64,000 bases of DNA, taken from contig NZ_PTXL01000002.1 in NCBI RefSeq assembly GCF_004343775.1, forward strand, positions 248,001-312,000, given 5' to 3'. A program made the translations under genes and the position numbers. Positions 1 to 8,334 of this stretch are shown here, piece by piece (the stretch's first letter is position 1; each line of letters starts with the position of its first letter). Source of the DNA: Burkholderia sp. SRS-46. GTDB lineage: Bacteria > Pseudomonadota > Gammaproteobacteria > Burkholderiales > Burkholderiaceae. The notes beneath the pieces are model-generated. The model was not told the origin of the DNA. It saw nothing but the letters and a program-made list of their open reading frames with translations, and searched no databases.

Positions 1-317
1 CCGCGACATGACGCAGCTCGCGCTCGTCTTCCTCGTTGCATGCCATCACCGGCTCCGGTGTCGTCCTGCACGCTTTTGTCGCGCAGCTCGCACGTGGCAA
101 GCCTCGGGCAAGCCTCGCGAGCAGCGCCGCCGCACTTGACGAAAATCCGACGACCCATGGTGCGCGCTGTGACCGGTCGCTTGCAATCGTCTGACGCAGG
201 GAAGCTTGAGATCGATCAATCTCCTGCGCAAACGCACGCCGTAGAGTGGGACGATCCGCACACGCGTTTCGTGCGTACGAGTGCGCGTGCGCTTCGCTCG
301 ACACTCGGGAGGCAGCC
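1..317. other. Left-edge stretch without a recognisable gene
   Basis: Open frames here are short and their translations (arginine-, serine- and alanine-rich) look like chance frames in GC-rich DNA. No Shine-Dalgarno/start pair or family motif is visible on either strand. It may be intergenic sequence downstream of a gene beyond the left edge. Confidence 0.4.
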
Positions 318-491
318 ATGGTATTCGGCGTAATCGTATGGGTCGCGCTCGCGGCCCTCTTTCCGACGATGGTCGTGCCGACGATTCAGCACGCCGTTGC
401 CCCGTCCAGCATGACCGTTGCGCCGGATGCGCAGCCGAAGGATGCGTCCTCCGTCGCGCCTCGCGCCGACGCCGGCGCGACGTCGGGTTGA
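318..491 (+). CDS. Small hypothetical protein, possibly membrane-anchored (57 aa)
   Basis: I do not recognise this protein. The ATG at 318 follows the purine-rich stretch GGGAGG at a good distance, so I prefer it to the longer frame opening at 246. The first 20 residues (MVFGVIVWVALAALFPTMVV) form one hydrophobic segment. The rest is a short Ala/Pro/Ser/Asp-rich polar tail, so a single-pass inner-membrane or exported peptide is possible. It stands alone, on the strand opposite the amino-acid transport operon that follows. The good ribosome-binding site and hydrophobic start are the only evidence that it is real; a chance frame cannot be excluded. Confidence 0.4.
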   Translation: MVFGVIVWVALAALFPTMVVPTIQHAVAPSSMTVAPDAQPKDASSVAPRADAGATSG

Positions 492-622
492 CGACGACAG
501 CGTGTGCATCGCGCCGTACATGGCGGACGCTGCGCGCGCTGCTGCCCAACATCGCAGCGATCTCCCCGTCGTCACCGTGACGACGGCGCGGCGCCATGCG
601 CACGCAGCGTGCGCCGCCGCGC

Positions 623-1396
623 TCAACGTACGTCTTCGCCCAGCCACTTCCTGCTGATCGCGCCGTACTCGCCGTCGTTGAACATCGTGTCGAGCGCCGC
701 GTCGATGGCGGCGCGCAGCTTCGGGCTGTCCTTGCGCACCGCGATCCCCATCTTCTCCGGGTACAGCAGCGGCCCGGCCGGCTTCGCATCGACATGCTTG
801 TCGCGGATCGTCAGGATGCCCGCGATGCGATCCGTCACGAACCCCTCGATGCGGCGGTTCTGCAGGTCGATCAGGATATCGGGCAGCCCCTTGTAGGTTT
901 TCACCTGCACGTCCGGCCGGTTCTTGCGCAGCCACCCTTCGTACGTCTCGCCGAGCGTGACGCCGATCACCTTGCCCTTCAGCTGCTCGATGCCCTGCAC
1001 GCTGCTGGCCTTCGGCACGAACAGCTGCGCGCCGGAGCGATAGTAGGTCGTCGAGAAATCGACCGCCTTCAGCCGTTCGTCGGTGATCGCGAGGCTGCCG
1101 ATGATCGCGTCGTACTTGCCGGCCAGCAGCCCGCCCACGATGCCGTCCCATGCGGTCATCACCGGCACCGGCTTCGCGTTGAGCCGCCCCGCGATGCGAT
1201 TGCCGATGTCGACGTCGAAGCCGTTCAGCTTGCCGGATTCGTCGATGAAGCTGAACGGCGGATACTTGCCGGTCAGCGCGAACGTGAGGTTGCCGGTCTG
1301 CCGGACCTTGTCGAGATCGTCCGCGTGGGCGGCCGCGCTCGCGGCGCCGATCAGTGCGGCGCACATGGCCGTGGTCAGTCGTTGCAGGAAAGTCAT
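623..1396 (-). CDS. Amino-acid ABC transporter periplasmic binding protein (SBP_bac_3)
   Basis: A 257-residue polar amino-acid binding protein. A Sec signal peptide covers roughly residues 1-25, ending near AHA-DDL. The mature protein starts with the family's typical strand (GNLTFALTGKYPPFSFID) and has the glutamine/arginine-binding type signature (GFDVDIGNRIAGRL, AITDERLKAVDFS). It should capture an amino acid in the periplasm for the permease and ATPase at 6119-6781 and 5361-6122. The ATG at 1396 has GGAG about seven bases upstream. It is the last gene of the minus-strand catabolic operon, 77 bp after the thiolase, an unusual place because binding protein genes normally sit next to their permease. 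The substrate cannot be read from sequence. Confidence 0.9.
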   Translation of the reverse strand: MTFLQRLTTAMCAALIGAASAAAHADDLDKVRQTGNLTFALTGKYPPFSFIDESGKLNGFDVDIGNRIAGRLNAKPVPVMTAWDGIVGGLLAGKYDAIIGSLAITDERLKAVDFSTTYYRSGAQLFVPKASSVQGIEQLKGKVIGVTLGETYEGWLRKNRPDVQVKTYKGLPDILIDLQNRRIEGFVTDRIAGILTIRDKHVDAKPAGPLLYPEKMGIAVRKDSPKLRAAIDAALDTMFNDGEYGAISRKWLGEDVR

Positions 1397-1473
1397 CGTC
1401 CGTCTCCAGGGTTGGCATAGTCATGCGCCGGGCAGCGCGCTGCGCCCGGCGTGCGGGAATCAGCAGGCCACCA

Positions 1474-2670
1474 TCAGCGCGCGACCTCGAACAGCGCGGC
1501 GGCCCCCTGCCCGCCGCCGATGCACATCGTCACGACGACATGCCGGACGCCGCGCCGCGCGCCCTCCAGCAGCGCGTGGCCGACCATGCGCGTGCCGGTC
1601 ATGCCGTACGGATGGCCAAGCGCGATGCTGCCGCCGTTGACGTTGACCGTCTCGTACGAAAGCCCGAGCGTGTCGACGCAATGGACGACCTGCGACGCGA
1701 ACGCTTCGTTGAGCTCCCACAGGCCGATGTCGGCGACGCTCAGCCCGGTGCGCGCGAGCAGCCTGCGCACCGCCGGCACCGGCCCGATGCCCATCTCGTC
1801 GGGGCGGCAGCCGGCCACCGTGCAGGCGATCATCCGCCCGAGCGGCGGCGCGGCCAGCGTGCGCAGCATCGCGCCGGACACGACCGTGCAGGCCGCCGAG
1901 CCGTCCGCGAGCGCGCACGCATTGCCGGCCGTCACGGTGCCGCCGTCGCGCACGGCTTCCAGTGCGGCGAGCGCGTCGGCCGTCGTGCCGGGTCGGCCGC
2001 ATTCGTCGGCGCTCGCGCGCAGCGCGCGCGGCGTCGTGGTTCCGCTCGCCCGGTCGTGCTCGAGCTTGCGCACGTCCGCCGCGACGATCTCGTCGCGCAG
2101 CCGCCCCGCCTGCTCGGCCTGAGCGGCGCGACGCTGGCTGAGCGCCGCGTAGTCGTCCTGCGCGTGTCGCGACACCGCATAGCGACGCGCGACGACGTCG
2201 GCCGTCTCGACCATCGGCATGTATGCGTCCGGATGGTGGTCGAGCAATTGCGCATCCTGCTGCCGATGGCGATTCATGTGCGCGTTCTGCACGAGGCTGA
2301 TCGACTCGACGCCGCCCGCGAGGATCGCGTCCGCTTCGCCGCCGGTCACGCGCACCGACGCGAGCACGATCGACATCAGCCCCGACGCGCATTGCCGGTC
2401 GACGGTCATGCCCGGCGTCGTCACCGGCAGGTCCGCCGCCAGCGCGGCCAGCCGGCCGATGTTGTAGTACTGCGTACCTTCCGGCAGCGCGCAGCCGAGG
2501 ATCACGTCGTCGATGCGCTCCGGGTCGACGCCGCTGCGCGCGACGGCGGCCTGCAGCGAAAACGCCGCGAGCGTCGGCGCCGTCGTGTCGTTGAACGCGC
2601 CGCGAAACGCGCGCCCGATCGGCGTGCGCGCATAACCGACGATCCATGCCTGGCGTTCGGGATGCGTCAT
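1474..2670 (-). CDS. Thiolase family protein (acetyl-CoA C-acyltransferase)
   Basis: A 398-residue thiolase that should split a 3-oxoacyl-CoA with CoA to release acetyl-CoA. All three catalytic elements are visible: nucleophile Cys94 in DRQCASG, His353 in GHPYGMTG and Cys383 in CIGGGQG, plus NEAF near residue 321. The length is normal for the degradative thiolases. The ATG at 2670 overlaps the stop of CoA-transferase subunit B by four bases (ATGA), so the two are translationally coupled, and the start is well defined. It would act on the CoA ester made by the CoA-transferase just upstream. The pairing with an aminotransferase suggests a 3-oxo acid derived from an amino acid rather than a fatty acid. 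Confidence 0.93.
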   Translation of the reverse strand: MTHPERQAWIVGYARTPIGRAFRGAFNDTTAPTLAAFSLQAAVARSGVDPERIDDVILGCALPEGTQYYNIGRLAALAADLPVTTPGMTVDRQCASGLMSIVLASVRVTGGEADAILAGGVESISLVQNAHMNRHRQQDAQLLDHHPDAYMPMVETADVVARRYAVSRHAQDDYAALSQRRAAQAEQAGRLRDEIVAADVRKLEHDRASGTTTPRALRASADECGRPGTTADALAALEAVRDGGTVTAGNACALADGSAACTVVSGAMLRTLAAPPLGRMIACTVAGCRPDEMGIGPVPAVRRLLARTGLSVADIGLWELNEAFASQVVHCVDTLGLSYETVNVNGGSIALGHPYGMTGTRMVGHALLEGARRGVRHVVVTMCIGGGQGAAALFEVAR

Positions 2671-3329
2671 GCGGCCCCCTCGTCGACCGTGAAATCGGCC
2701 TCGGTGATCGTGCGAAGCGCCGCGACATCGAGCGCGCCGAGCCGCTCGACGAGCCGCAGCCCATCGGCGCCGCACGCGAACACGGCGTGCTCGGTGATGA
2801 TCGTCGCGACCCGCCGGCGCGCCGTGAGCGGCAGCGTGCAGCGCGTGACGATCTTCGGCTGGCCGCGCTTGTCGACGTGCGGCATCGTCACGATCACGCG
2901 GCGCGCCTTCTGCGCGAGCTCCGCGCCGCCGCCGATGCCGGCGACGAGGCTGCCCGGCACGAGCCAGTTCGCGAGATCGCCGTGCGCCGACACCTGCAGC
3001 GCGCCGAGGAACGTGATGTCGACGAGCCCGCGCCGGATCATGCCGAACGACGCCGCGCTGTCGACGACCGCCCCGCCCGGCACCACCGACACGTAGCCGC
3101 CGCCCGCGTCGATCAGCTGGCTGTCGAGCGCATCCGGGCCGGCGAGCGCACCGACGCCGACGATGCCGTTTTCCGAATGCACCCACGCCGCCGACGGATC
3201 GTCGAGATACGACGGGATCAGCGTCGGCAGGCCGATGCCGAGATTGATCAGCTGGCCGCGCGCCACTTCGCGCGCGGCGCGGCGCGCGATCACGTGGCGC
3301 GGGTCAGCGCAGGATGGGCCGGTATTCAT
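2667..3329 (-). CDS. 3-oxoacid CoA-transferase subunit B
   Basis: A 220-residue beta subunit of a family I CoA-transferase. The motif SENGIVGVG near residues 52-60 carries the glutamate that forms the covalent glutamyl-CoA intermediate. [10 protein letters not shown] and the [15 protein letters not shown] stretch are typical of the ScoB/AtoA/PcaJ group. With subunit A (3304-3984) it should move CoA from succinyl-CoA or acetyl-CoA onto a 3-oxo acid. The two subunit genes overlap by 26 bp and the thiolase start overlaps this stop, so the three are tightly coupled. Acetoacetate, 3-oxoadipate or another 3-oxo acid are all possible; the aminotransferase next door argues for an amino-acid-derived one. 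Confidence 0.92.
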   Translation of the reverse strand: MNTGPSCADPRHVIARRAAREVARGQLINLGIGLPTLIPSYLDDPSAAWVHSENGIVGVGALAGPDALDSQLIDAGGGYVSVVPGGAVVDSAASFGMIRRGLVDITFLGALQVSAHGDLANWLVPGSLVAGIGGGAELAQKARRVIVTMPHVDKRGQPKIVTRCTLPLTARRRVATIITEHAVFACGADGLRLVERLGALDVAALRTITEADFTVDEGAA

Positions 3330-3984
3330 CGAGGTCTCCGTCGATCGGGATCAGGCCGTGCACGTGAATGCCCGGCGTATGGATGCTGTCGGGCGCGAGC
3401 GGCGCGTCGCCGAGCGCGCGCGTCTCGACGAGCACGCGGTCGGCCGCCATCGCCATCAGCGGCGAGAAATTGCGCGCGGCGCCGCGATAACCGAGGTTGC
3501 CGTATGGGTCGGCGCGGTCCGCGCAGAGCAGCGCGAAATCCGCGCGCAGCGCCGGCTCGAAGAACAGCGTGCGCCCCGCGACCGTCACGGTCTCGCGCGA
3601 CGCGCCCAGTTCGGGCGGCAGCTCGATGTCGGTCACGACGCCCGCGAGGCCGACGCCCGCGCAGCGGATCCGCTCCGCGAACAGCCCCTGCGAAAAGAAT
3701 TCCACCTGCAGCGTGCCCGCCAGGTGCGCGCGCCGGGCCGGGCCGCTGAGGCCCAGATGCGTGGTCAGCAGCCGGCTCACGACACCCGCCTCGATCAGGC
3801 GCGACACGCCGTAGCCGTCCTGGTTCGCATCGTTCTTGATGATCGTCAGGTCGCGCTTGCGCTGGCGCAGCAGTTCCGCGAGCAGCGTGAACGGCGTGCC
3901 GGGCGAGCCGAAGCCGCCGACCATGATCGACGCGCCATCCGGAATCGGCGCGATCGCGTCGGCCAGTCGCATGAGTTTGCTCAT
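3304..3984 (-). CDS. 3-oxoacid CoA-transferase subunit A
   Basis: A 226-residue alpha subunit of a family I CoA-transferase, partner of the gene at 2667-3329. The glycine-rich CoA-binding motif VGGFGSPGTP lies near residues 22-31. LTIIKNDAN and the VEFFSQGLFAERIRCAGVG region match the ScoA/AtoD/PcaI group. The start at 3984 (MSKLMRLADAI) matches where family members begin; a frame opening ten residues earlier adds unrelated sequence. It lies 10 bp after the aminotransferase stop, in the same operon. Confidence 0.9.
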   Translation of the reverse strand: MSKLMRLADAIAPIPDGASIMVGGFGSPGTPFTLLAELLRQRKRDLTIIKNDANQDGYGVSRLIEAGVVSRLLTTHLGLSGPARRAHLAGTLQVEFFSQGLFAERIRCAGVGLAGVVTDIELPPELGASRETVTVAGRTLFFEPALRADFALLCADRADPYGNLGYRGAARNFSPLMAMAADRVLVETRALGDAPLAPDSIHTPGIHVHGLIPIDGDLDEYRPILR

Positions 3985-3994
3985 CGCCGCCGCC

Positions 3995-5308
3995 TCAACG
4001 CACGAGCGTGCCAAACGCGGCGTCGAGCCGCTCGACGATCTCGTCGCATTGCGCGCGCGTGGTGATCAGCGGCGGCGCGATCAGCGTGTGGTCGCCGGTC
4101 TCGCCCATCAGCGACTTGCGCGGATAGATGATCACGCCTTGCTCGCGCGCGGCGCGCGTCACCCGTTCGCCGAATTTCAGCGACGGGTCGAACGGCGTTT
4201 TCGACGCGCGGTCGGCCACGTATTCGAGCGCGAGCAGGAAGCCGCGGCCGCGCACGTCGCCGATGCAATCGTGGCGCGACGCGAGCTGTTCGAGCAGGCC
4301 GCGCAGATACGCGCCGGTGGCCGCCGCGTGCTCGACCAGCCCGTCGCGCTCGATCACGCCGATCACCGCGAGCGCGGTGGCGCTCGCCAGCGGGTTCCCC
4401 GCATACGTGTAGCCGTGCTGGAAGCCGCCCGATGCGAGGATCGGATCGGTCAGCTCGGCCCGCGTGACGATCGCCGACGTCGGGTAGTAGCCGGCGCCGA
4501 GCCCCTTCGCGAGGCACAGGATGTCCGCGTCGACATCCCAGTGCTGGAAGCCGAACCAGCGGCCGGTGCGGCCCACACCCGTCATCACTTCGTCGAGGAT
4601 CAGCAGGACGCCGTGCCGCGTGCAGATGTCGCGGATGCGCGCGAAATACGCATCGTGCGGCACTTCGGCGCCGGTGCTCGCGCCGCCGATCGGTTCCGCG
4701 ACGAACGCGGCCACCTGGCCCGCGCCCACTTCGCGAATCGCCGCGTCGAGTTCGTCGGCACAGTCGAGCGCATGCTGTTCCGCGCTCTTGCCGGCCGGCA
4801 CGCGGTACTGCGTCGGCGACGCGATCTTCGGATACAGCCGGAGCATCGGCTCGAACGGCTGCGTGAGCGGCGTATAGCTCGTCATCGCGAGCGCGCCCAT
4901 CGTCGAGCCGTGATACGACGGCTTGCGCGCGATGAACACGTTGCGCTGCGGCTCGCCGCGACACACCCAGTACTGGCGCGCGAGCTTCAGCGCCGACTCG
5001 ACCGATTCCGAGCCGCCGCTCGAGAAGAACAAGCGATCAAAGCGGCCGCCGACGAGGCCGACCAGTTTCTCCGCGAGATCGAGCGCGGGCTGGTTCTCGA
5101 ACTGGGTGCGATACGCGAATGCAACCTTGTCGAGCTGCGCGAGCATCGCGTCGCGGATCGCCGGATGGCCGTGCCCGAGCTGTGCGACGATCGCGCCGGA
5201 GCACGCGTCGATATGGCGCTTGCCGTCCGTGTCCCATGCGTAGATGCCGTCGGCCCGCGCGATGGTCGGCAACTGCACGGCGGACTGGTAGAAGAGATGG
5301 TCGCTCAT
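3995..5308 (-). CDS. Class III PLP-dependent aminotransferase
   Basis: A 437-residue fold-type I class III (omega) aminotransferase. Conserved points are the SSGGSESVESALK phosphate-binding region near residues 96-108, Asp239 in LILDEVMTG, which contacts the pyridine nitrogen, and the PLP lysine Lys268 in LAKGLGAGYYP. The family transfers amino groups from omega- or beta-amino acids, diamines and some alpha-amino acids. Its place directly before a 3-oxoacid CoA-transferase and a thiolase suggests it removes the amino group of a beta-amino acid to give a 3-oxo acid; this is inference. The ATG at 5308 has AAAGGA eight bases upstream; a longer frame from 5491 runs through the ATPase gene's tail and is not used. 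Confidence 0.92.
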   Translation of the reverse strand: MSDHLFYQSAVQLPTIARADGIYAWDTDGKRHIDACSGAIVAQLGHGHPAIRDAMLAQLDKVAFAYRTQFENQPALDLAEKLVGLVGGRFDRLFFSSGGSESVESALKLARQYWVCRGEPQRNVFIARKPSYHGSTMGALAMTSYTPLTQPFEPMLRLYPKIASPTQYRVPAGKSAEQHALDCADELDAAIREVGAGQVAAFVAEPIGGASTGAEVPHDAYFARIRDICTRHGVLLILDEVMTGVGRTGRWFGFQHWDVDADILCLAKGLGAGYYPTSAIVTRAELTDPILASGGFQHGYTYAGNPLASATALAVIGVIERDGLVEHAAATGAYLRGLLEQLASRHDCIGDVRGRGFLLALEYVADRASKTPFDPSLKFGERVTRAAREQGVIIYPRKSLMGETGDHTLIAPPLITTRAQCDEIVERLDAAFGTLVR

Positions 5309-5360
5309 TGACGTCCTTTGCTTGATGAATGCGTGAATGCGTGAATGCGTTGCCGCAGGT

Positions 5361-6122
5361 TCAGCGGATATCGGCGAGAAACGCCTGCGTGCGTTCGTGC
5401 GACGGCTGACGGAAGATCTCCGACGGCCGGCCCGTCTCGACCACGCGGCCGTCCGCCATGAACACGACGCGGTCGGCCACGCGCTCCGCAAAGCGCATCT
5501 CGTGCGTGACGACCATCATCGTCATGCCGGCCTTCGCGAGCCGCTCCATCACCGCGAGCACGCCGCCGACCATTTCCGGGTCGAGCGCCGAGGTCGGTTC
5601 GTCGAACAGCATCGCGTCGGGCCTGAGCGCGAGCGCCCGCGCGATCGCGACGCGCTGCTTCTGCCCGCCGGACAGGTTGCCCGGGTACACGTCCTGCTTG
5701 TCGAGCACGCCGACCTTGTCGAGCAGGTCGCGCGCTTCGTCGCGCGCCTGCGCCGCGCGCAGGCCGAGCAACTGCATCGGCGCGAGCGTCAGGTTCTCGA
5801 GCACCGTCAGGTGCGGGAACAGGTTGAAGTGCTGAAACACCATGCCGACCTTCATGCGCATCGCATTCAGGTAGCGCTCCTGCGCGCGGTAGCCGCGGCG
5901 CGGATCGTTGACGAGGCTGCCGAGCACGCGCACCTCGCCGCGCGTCGGCGTCTCGAGCTGGTTCACGCAGCGCAGCAGCGTGCTCTTGCCCGAGCCGCTC
6001 GGGCCGATCAGCACGACCACCTCGCCCGGGTGCACGTCGAGCGAAATGCCCTTGAGCACCTCCAGCGCGCCGTAGGTCTTGTGGATGTCGCGCAGCACGA
6101 TCTGCGGTTCGGTGCGGTTCAT
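5361..6122 (-). CDS. Amino-acid ABC transporter ATP-binding protein
   Basis: A 253-residue ATPase of the polar amino-acid uptake group (GlnQ/HisP type). It has Walker A (GPSGSGKST), the Q-loop region ([17 protein letters not shown]), the ABC signature LSGGQKQR and Walker B ([11 protein letters not shown]) with its H-loop (VTHEM). It powers the permease at 6119-6781, whose stop it overlaps by four bases, and the binding protein at 623-1396. The aminotransferase gene starts 52 bp downstream, so transport and catabolism are probably co-transcribed. Confidence 0.94.
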   Translation of the reverse strand: MNRTEPQIVLRDIHKTYGALEVLKGISLDVHPGEVVVLIGPSGSGKSTLLRCVNQLETPTRGEVRVLGSLVNDPRRGYRAQERYLNAMRMKVGMVFQHFNLFPHLTVLENLTLAPMQLLGLRAAQARDEARDLLDKVGVLDKQDVYPGNLSGGQKQRVAIARALALRPDAMLFDEPTSALDPEMVGGVLAVMERLAKAGMTMMVVTHEMRFAERVADRVVFMADGRVVETGRPSEIFRQPSHERTQAFLADIR

Positions 6123-6781
6123 GCGCGGCCTCCCTTCAGGATCAGGCGCTGTTCCATCTGGCGCAGCAGCAGGCTCGTGCCGGTCGTCAGCAATGCGTAG
6201 ATCATCGCGCAGGCAAAGTAGAGTTCGAATGGCTTGAACGTCGCGCCGACGAGCTGCTGCGTGCGCATGAACAGCTCCGCGAGCGTGATCGTCGACACGA
6301 GCGACGTGTCCTTGGTCAGGATGATCAGGTTGTTGCCGAGCGGCGGCACGATCAGCCTCAGCGCCTGCGGCAGCACGACGAGCCGCATCGTGCGCGCCGC
6401 GCCGAAGCCGAGCGAACGCGACGCCTCGATCTGCCCGCGCGGAATCGCGAGGATCCCCGCGCGGATCGTCTCCGCGTTGTACGCGCCGACGTTGAGCGCG
6501 AGCCCGATCACACCGGACGTGAACGGCGACAGCTCGACGCCGAACTGCGGCAGGCCGAAATAGATGATGAACAGCTGCACCAGCAGCGGCGTCGAGCGGA
6601 TCAGCCAGATGTACGCGCTCGTCGCGTCGCGCAGCACGCGATGCCGCGACAGCCTGCCGAGCGCGGCGGCCAGCCCGATGGCGAGCCCGATGACGGTGGC
6701 GAGCAGCGTGAGCTGCACCGTCGTGGCGGCCGCTTCGAACAGCAGCGGCAGGTACTTGAAAACGATAGGGATATCGAACAT
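6119..6781 (-). CDS. Amino-acid ABC transporter permease
   Basis: A 220-residue HisM/GlnP-type permease with about five membrane segments. It has the coupling motif [29 protein letters not shown] (EAA loop) near residues 137-166 that docks on the ATPase. Only one permease gene is present, so the channel is probably a homodimer. It is the first gene of the minus-strand operon and faces the LysR gene across a 215-bp divergent promoter region, which makes that regulator its likely controller. Confidence 0.93.
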   Translation of the reverse strand: MFDIPIVFKYLPLLFEAAATTVQLTLLATVIGLAIGLAAALGRLSRHRVLRDATSAYIWLIRSTPLLVQLFIIYFGLPQFGVELSPFTSGVIGLALNVGAYNAETIRAGILAIPRGQIEASRSLGFGAARTMRLVVLPQALRLIVPPLGNNLIILTKDTSLVSTITLAELFMRTQQLVGATFKPFELYFACAMIYALLTTGTSLLLRQMEQRLILKGGRA

Positions 6782-6996
6782 TGCATGACCGGCGGCACGC
6801 TTCGCCGGACGGCGAAACGACGCTGACGGGTGTCTCCGTGTGAATAGTGACCGATTTGATTCATCACCTCGCCGCAGCCTGGAAGGCTTGCAGCAGAATG
6901 AACCGGCGCGTTGTTTGACTGGTTCGCAGTCTCGCTTTGAATTATTTTTCGGTCAATATATGATCTTTTTTGATCAATTGATTGACCGGAGCGAAC
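6782..6996. promoter_or_regulatory. Divergent promoter region with possible LysR operator elements
   Basis: This AT-richer gap separates the transport/catabolic operon (minus) from the LysR gene (plus). It contains the perfect palindrome ATCAATTGAT at 6973-6982, just upstream of the regulator's ribosome-binding site, and an imperfect inverted repeat GTGAAT...ATTCATCAC near 6840-6867. Either could bind the LysR protein; the first would suit autorepression. No experiment supports this. Confidence 0.4.
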
Positions 6997-7920
6997 ATGC
7001 GAACCGACTTCAGCCTGCGCGACATCGAGATCTTTCACGCGATCGCCACGGCGGGGTCCACGCGCCAGGCGGCGGTACAGCTCGGCATCACGCAGTCGGC
7101 CGTCAGCCATGCGCTCGCGCGGCTCGAGGACAGCCTGCGGATCCGGCTGTTCGCGCGCGAGAACCAGCGCCTGCAGATCTCGCCCGCGGGCCGCTACATG
7201 CTCGACGAAGCCGTGCAGCTGCTCGACCGGCTGAACCGCATCGAGGAGGAAATCTCGCTGCTGCAGGAAAACGGCGTCGCGTCGCTGCGCATCGGCTGCG
7301 CGCCGGGGCTGTGCCACCGCTTCGGCCCGCGGCTCGCGCAGCAGTATGCGCATGCGCACCCGGGCACCGGTGTCGCGCTCGACGTCGCCGCGAGCGGCCG
7401 GCTGATCTCCGATGTCGAAGGCGGCCGCCTCGACCTCGCGATCGTGTCGTACGAGATCCACGAGCCGGGCCTGATCTTCGTGCCGGTGTTCGGCGCGAAG
7501 ATGGTCGCGCTGCTGACCCGCAAGAACCGGCTCGCCGCGCGCAAGCGGCTGACCTACGCGGATCTCGCCGACCAGCAGTACATCAAGCCGATCCAGTCCG
7601 ACCACCTGATCTACGACGATTCGAGCGACCGGCGCCGGCTCGGCTACGAGTTGCGCGTCAGCATGAGTTCGCTCGGCGAGGTGATCCGGCTCACGAACGG
7701 CGTGAGCCTGCTCAACGCGCTGAGCGCGGCCGACCTGTGCGCGAACCGCGAACTGGTCGCGCGCGAATTCGATTCGAGCCAGTGGTTCAACTTCTATCTC
7801 GTGCACCAGCACGCGCTGAAGGACAACCCCGCGGTGCAGGACGTGCTCGACATCGCGCAGGCCTGCGTGCAGGAAACCGCGCAGGACACCGCCTATCCGG
7901 ATGCATTCGTGATCCGCTGA
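6997..7920 (+). CDS. LysR-family transcriptional regulator
   Basis: A 307-residue LysR regulator with an N-terminal winged helix (LRDIEIFHAIATAGSTRQAAVQLGITQSAVSHALARLEDSL, residues 6-46) and a C-terminal effector domain of the periplasmic-binding fold. The ATG at 6997 follows GGAG; a TTG at 6982 would add five residues and lacks a better site. It is divergent from the amino-acid transport operon and should activate it in response to the substrate or a breakdown product. The effector cannot be inferred. Confidence 0.92.
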   Translation: MRTDFSLRDIEIFHAIATAGSTRQAAVQLGITQSAVSHALARLEDSLRIRLFARENQRLQISPAGRYMLDEAVQLLDRLNRIEEEISLLQENGVASLRIGCAPGLCHRFGPRLAQQYAHAHPGTGVALDVAASGRLISDVEGGRLDLAIVSYEIHEPGLIFVPVFGAKMVALLTRKNRLAARKRLTYADLADQQYIKPIQSDHLIYDDSSDRRRLGYELRVSMSSLGEVIRLTNGVSLLNALSAADLCANRELVAREFDSSQWFNFYLVHQHALKDNPAVQDVLDIAQACVQETAQDTAYPDAFVIR

Positions 7921-8334
7921 AGCGCGCGCACCCCGCGCGCCCGTCACCCGCCCCGCGGGATCGAAACTTGCGGCGCTGCATGCGTTGCGAGCCGGTCGTT
8001 CTTACGCCATCCGGAACCACGATGCGGGCATTCGGGAAGGATGACCGCCTTCGGCGCGCGACGGTCGACGCCGCGGCATAAACATCGGACGGATCAGTAG
8101 AAACACCGATGCTGTAGTCAAACTACATCTCTAGGATTAACCGCACGGAGAATCGCTACACCCACCGCGACCGTGCCACACCGGCCCGCCGATTCCCCGC
8201 CCGGCATGGCTTTCGGCATCGCAGCCACCCTGCGGCCGCGTGGCCTGCCGCATGCGCCCGGTGCGAATCCGCCGGGCGCCCGCAGTCCCCGACCTTGCCC
8301 AGACAACCAGCAACACGTTCATGGAGACAGCAAC
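7921..8334. promoter_or_regulatory. Intergenic region with an inverted repeat upstream of the GH3 gene
   Basis: No gene is evident in these 414 bases; the in-frame upstream extension of the glycosidase gene has no family similarity or start signal. A perfect short inverted repeat, TGTAGT-CAA-ACTACA at 8113-8127, sits about 210 bp before the GH3 start in the only AT-rich part of the gap. It is a candidate operator. Confidence 0.35.
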
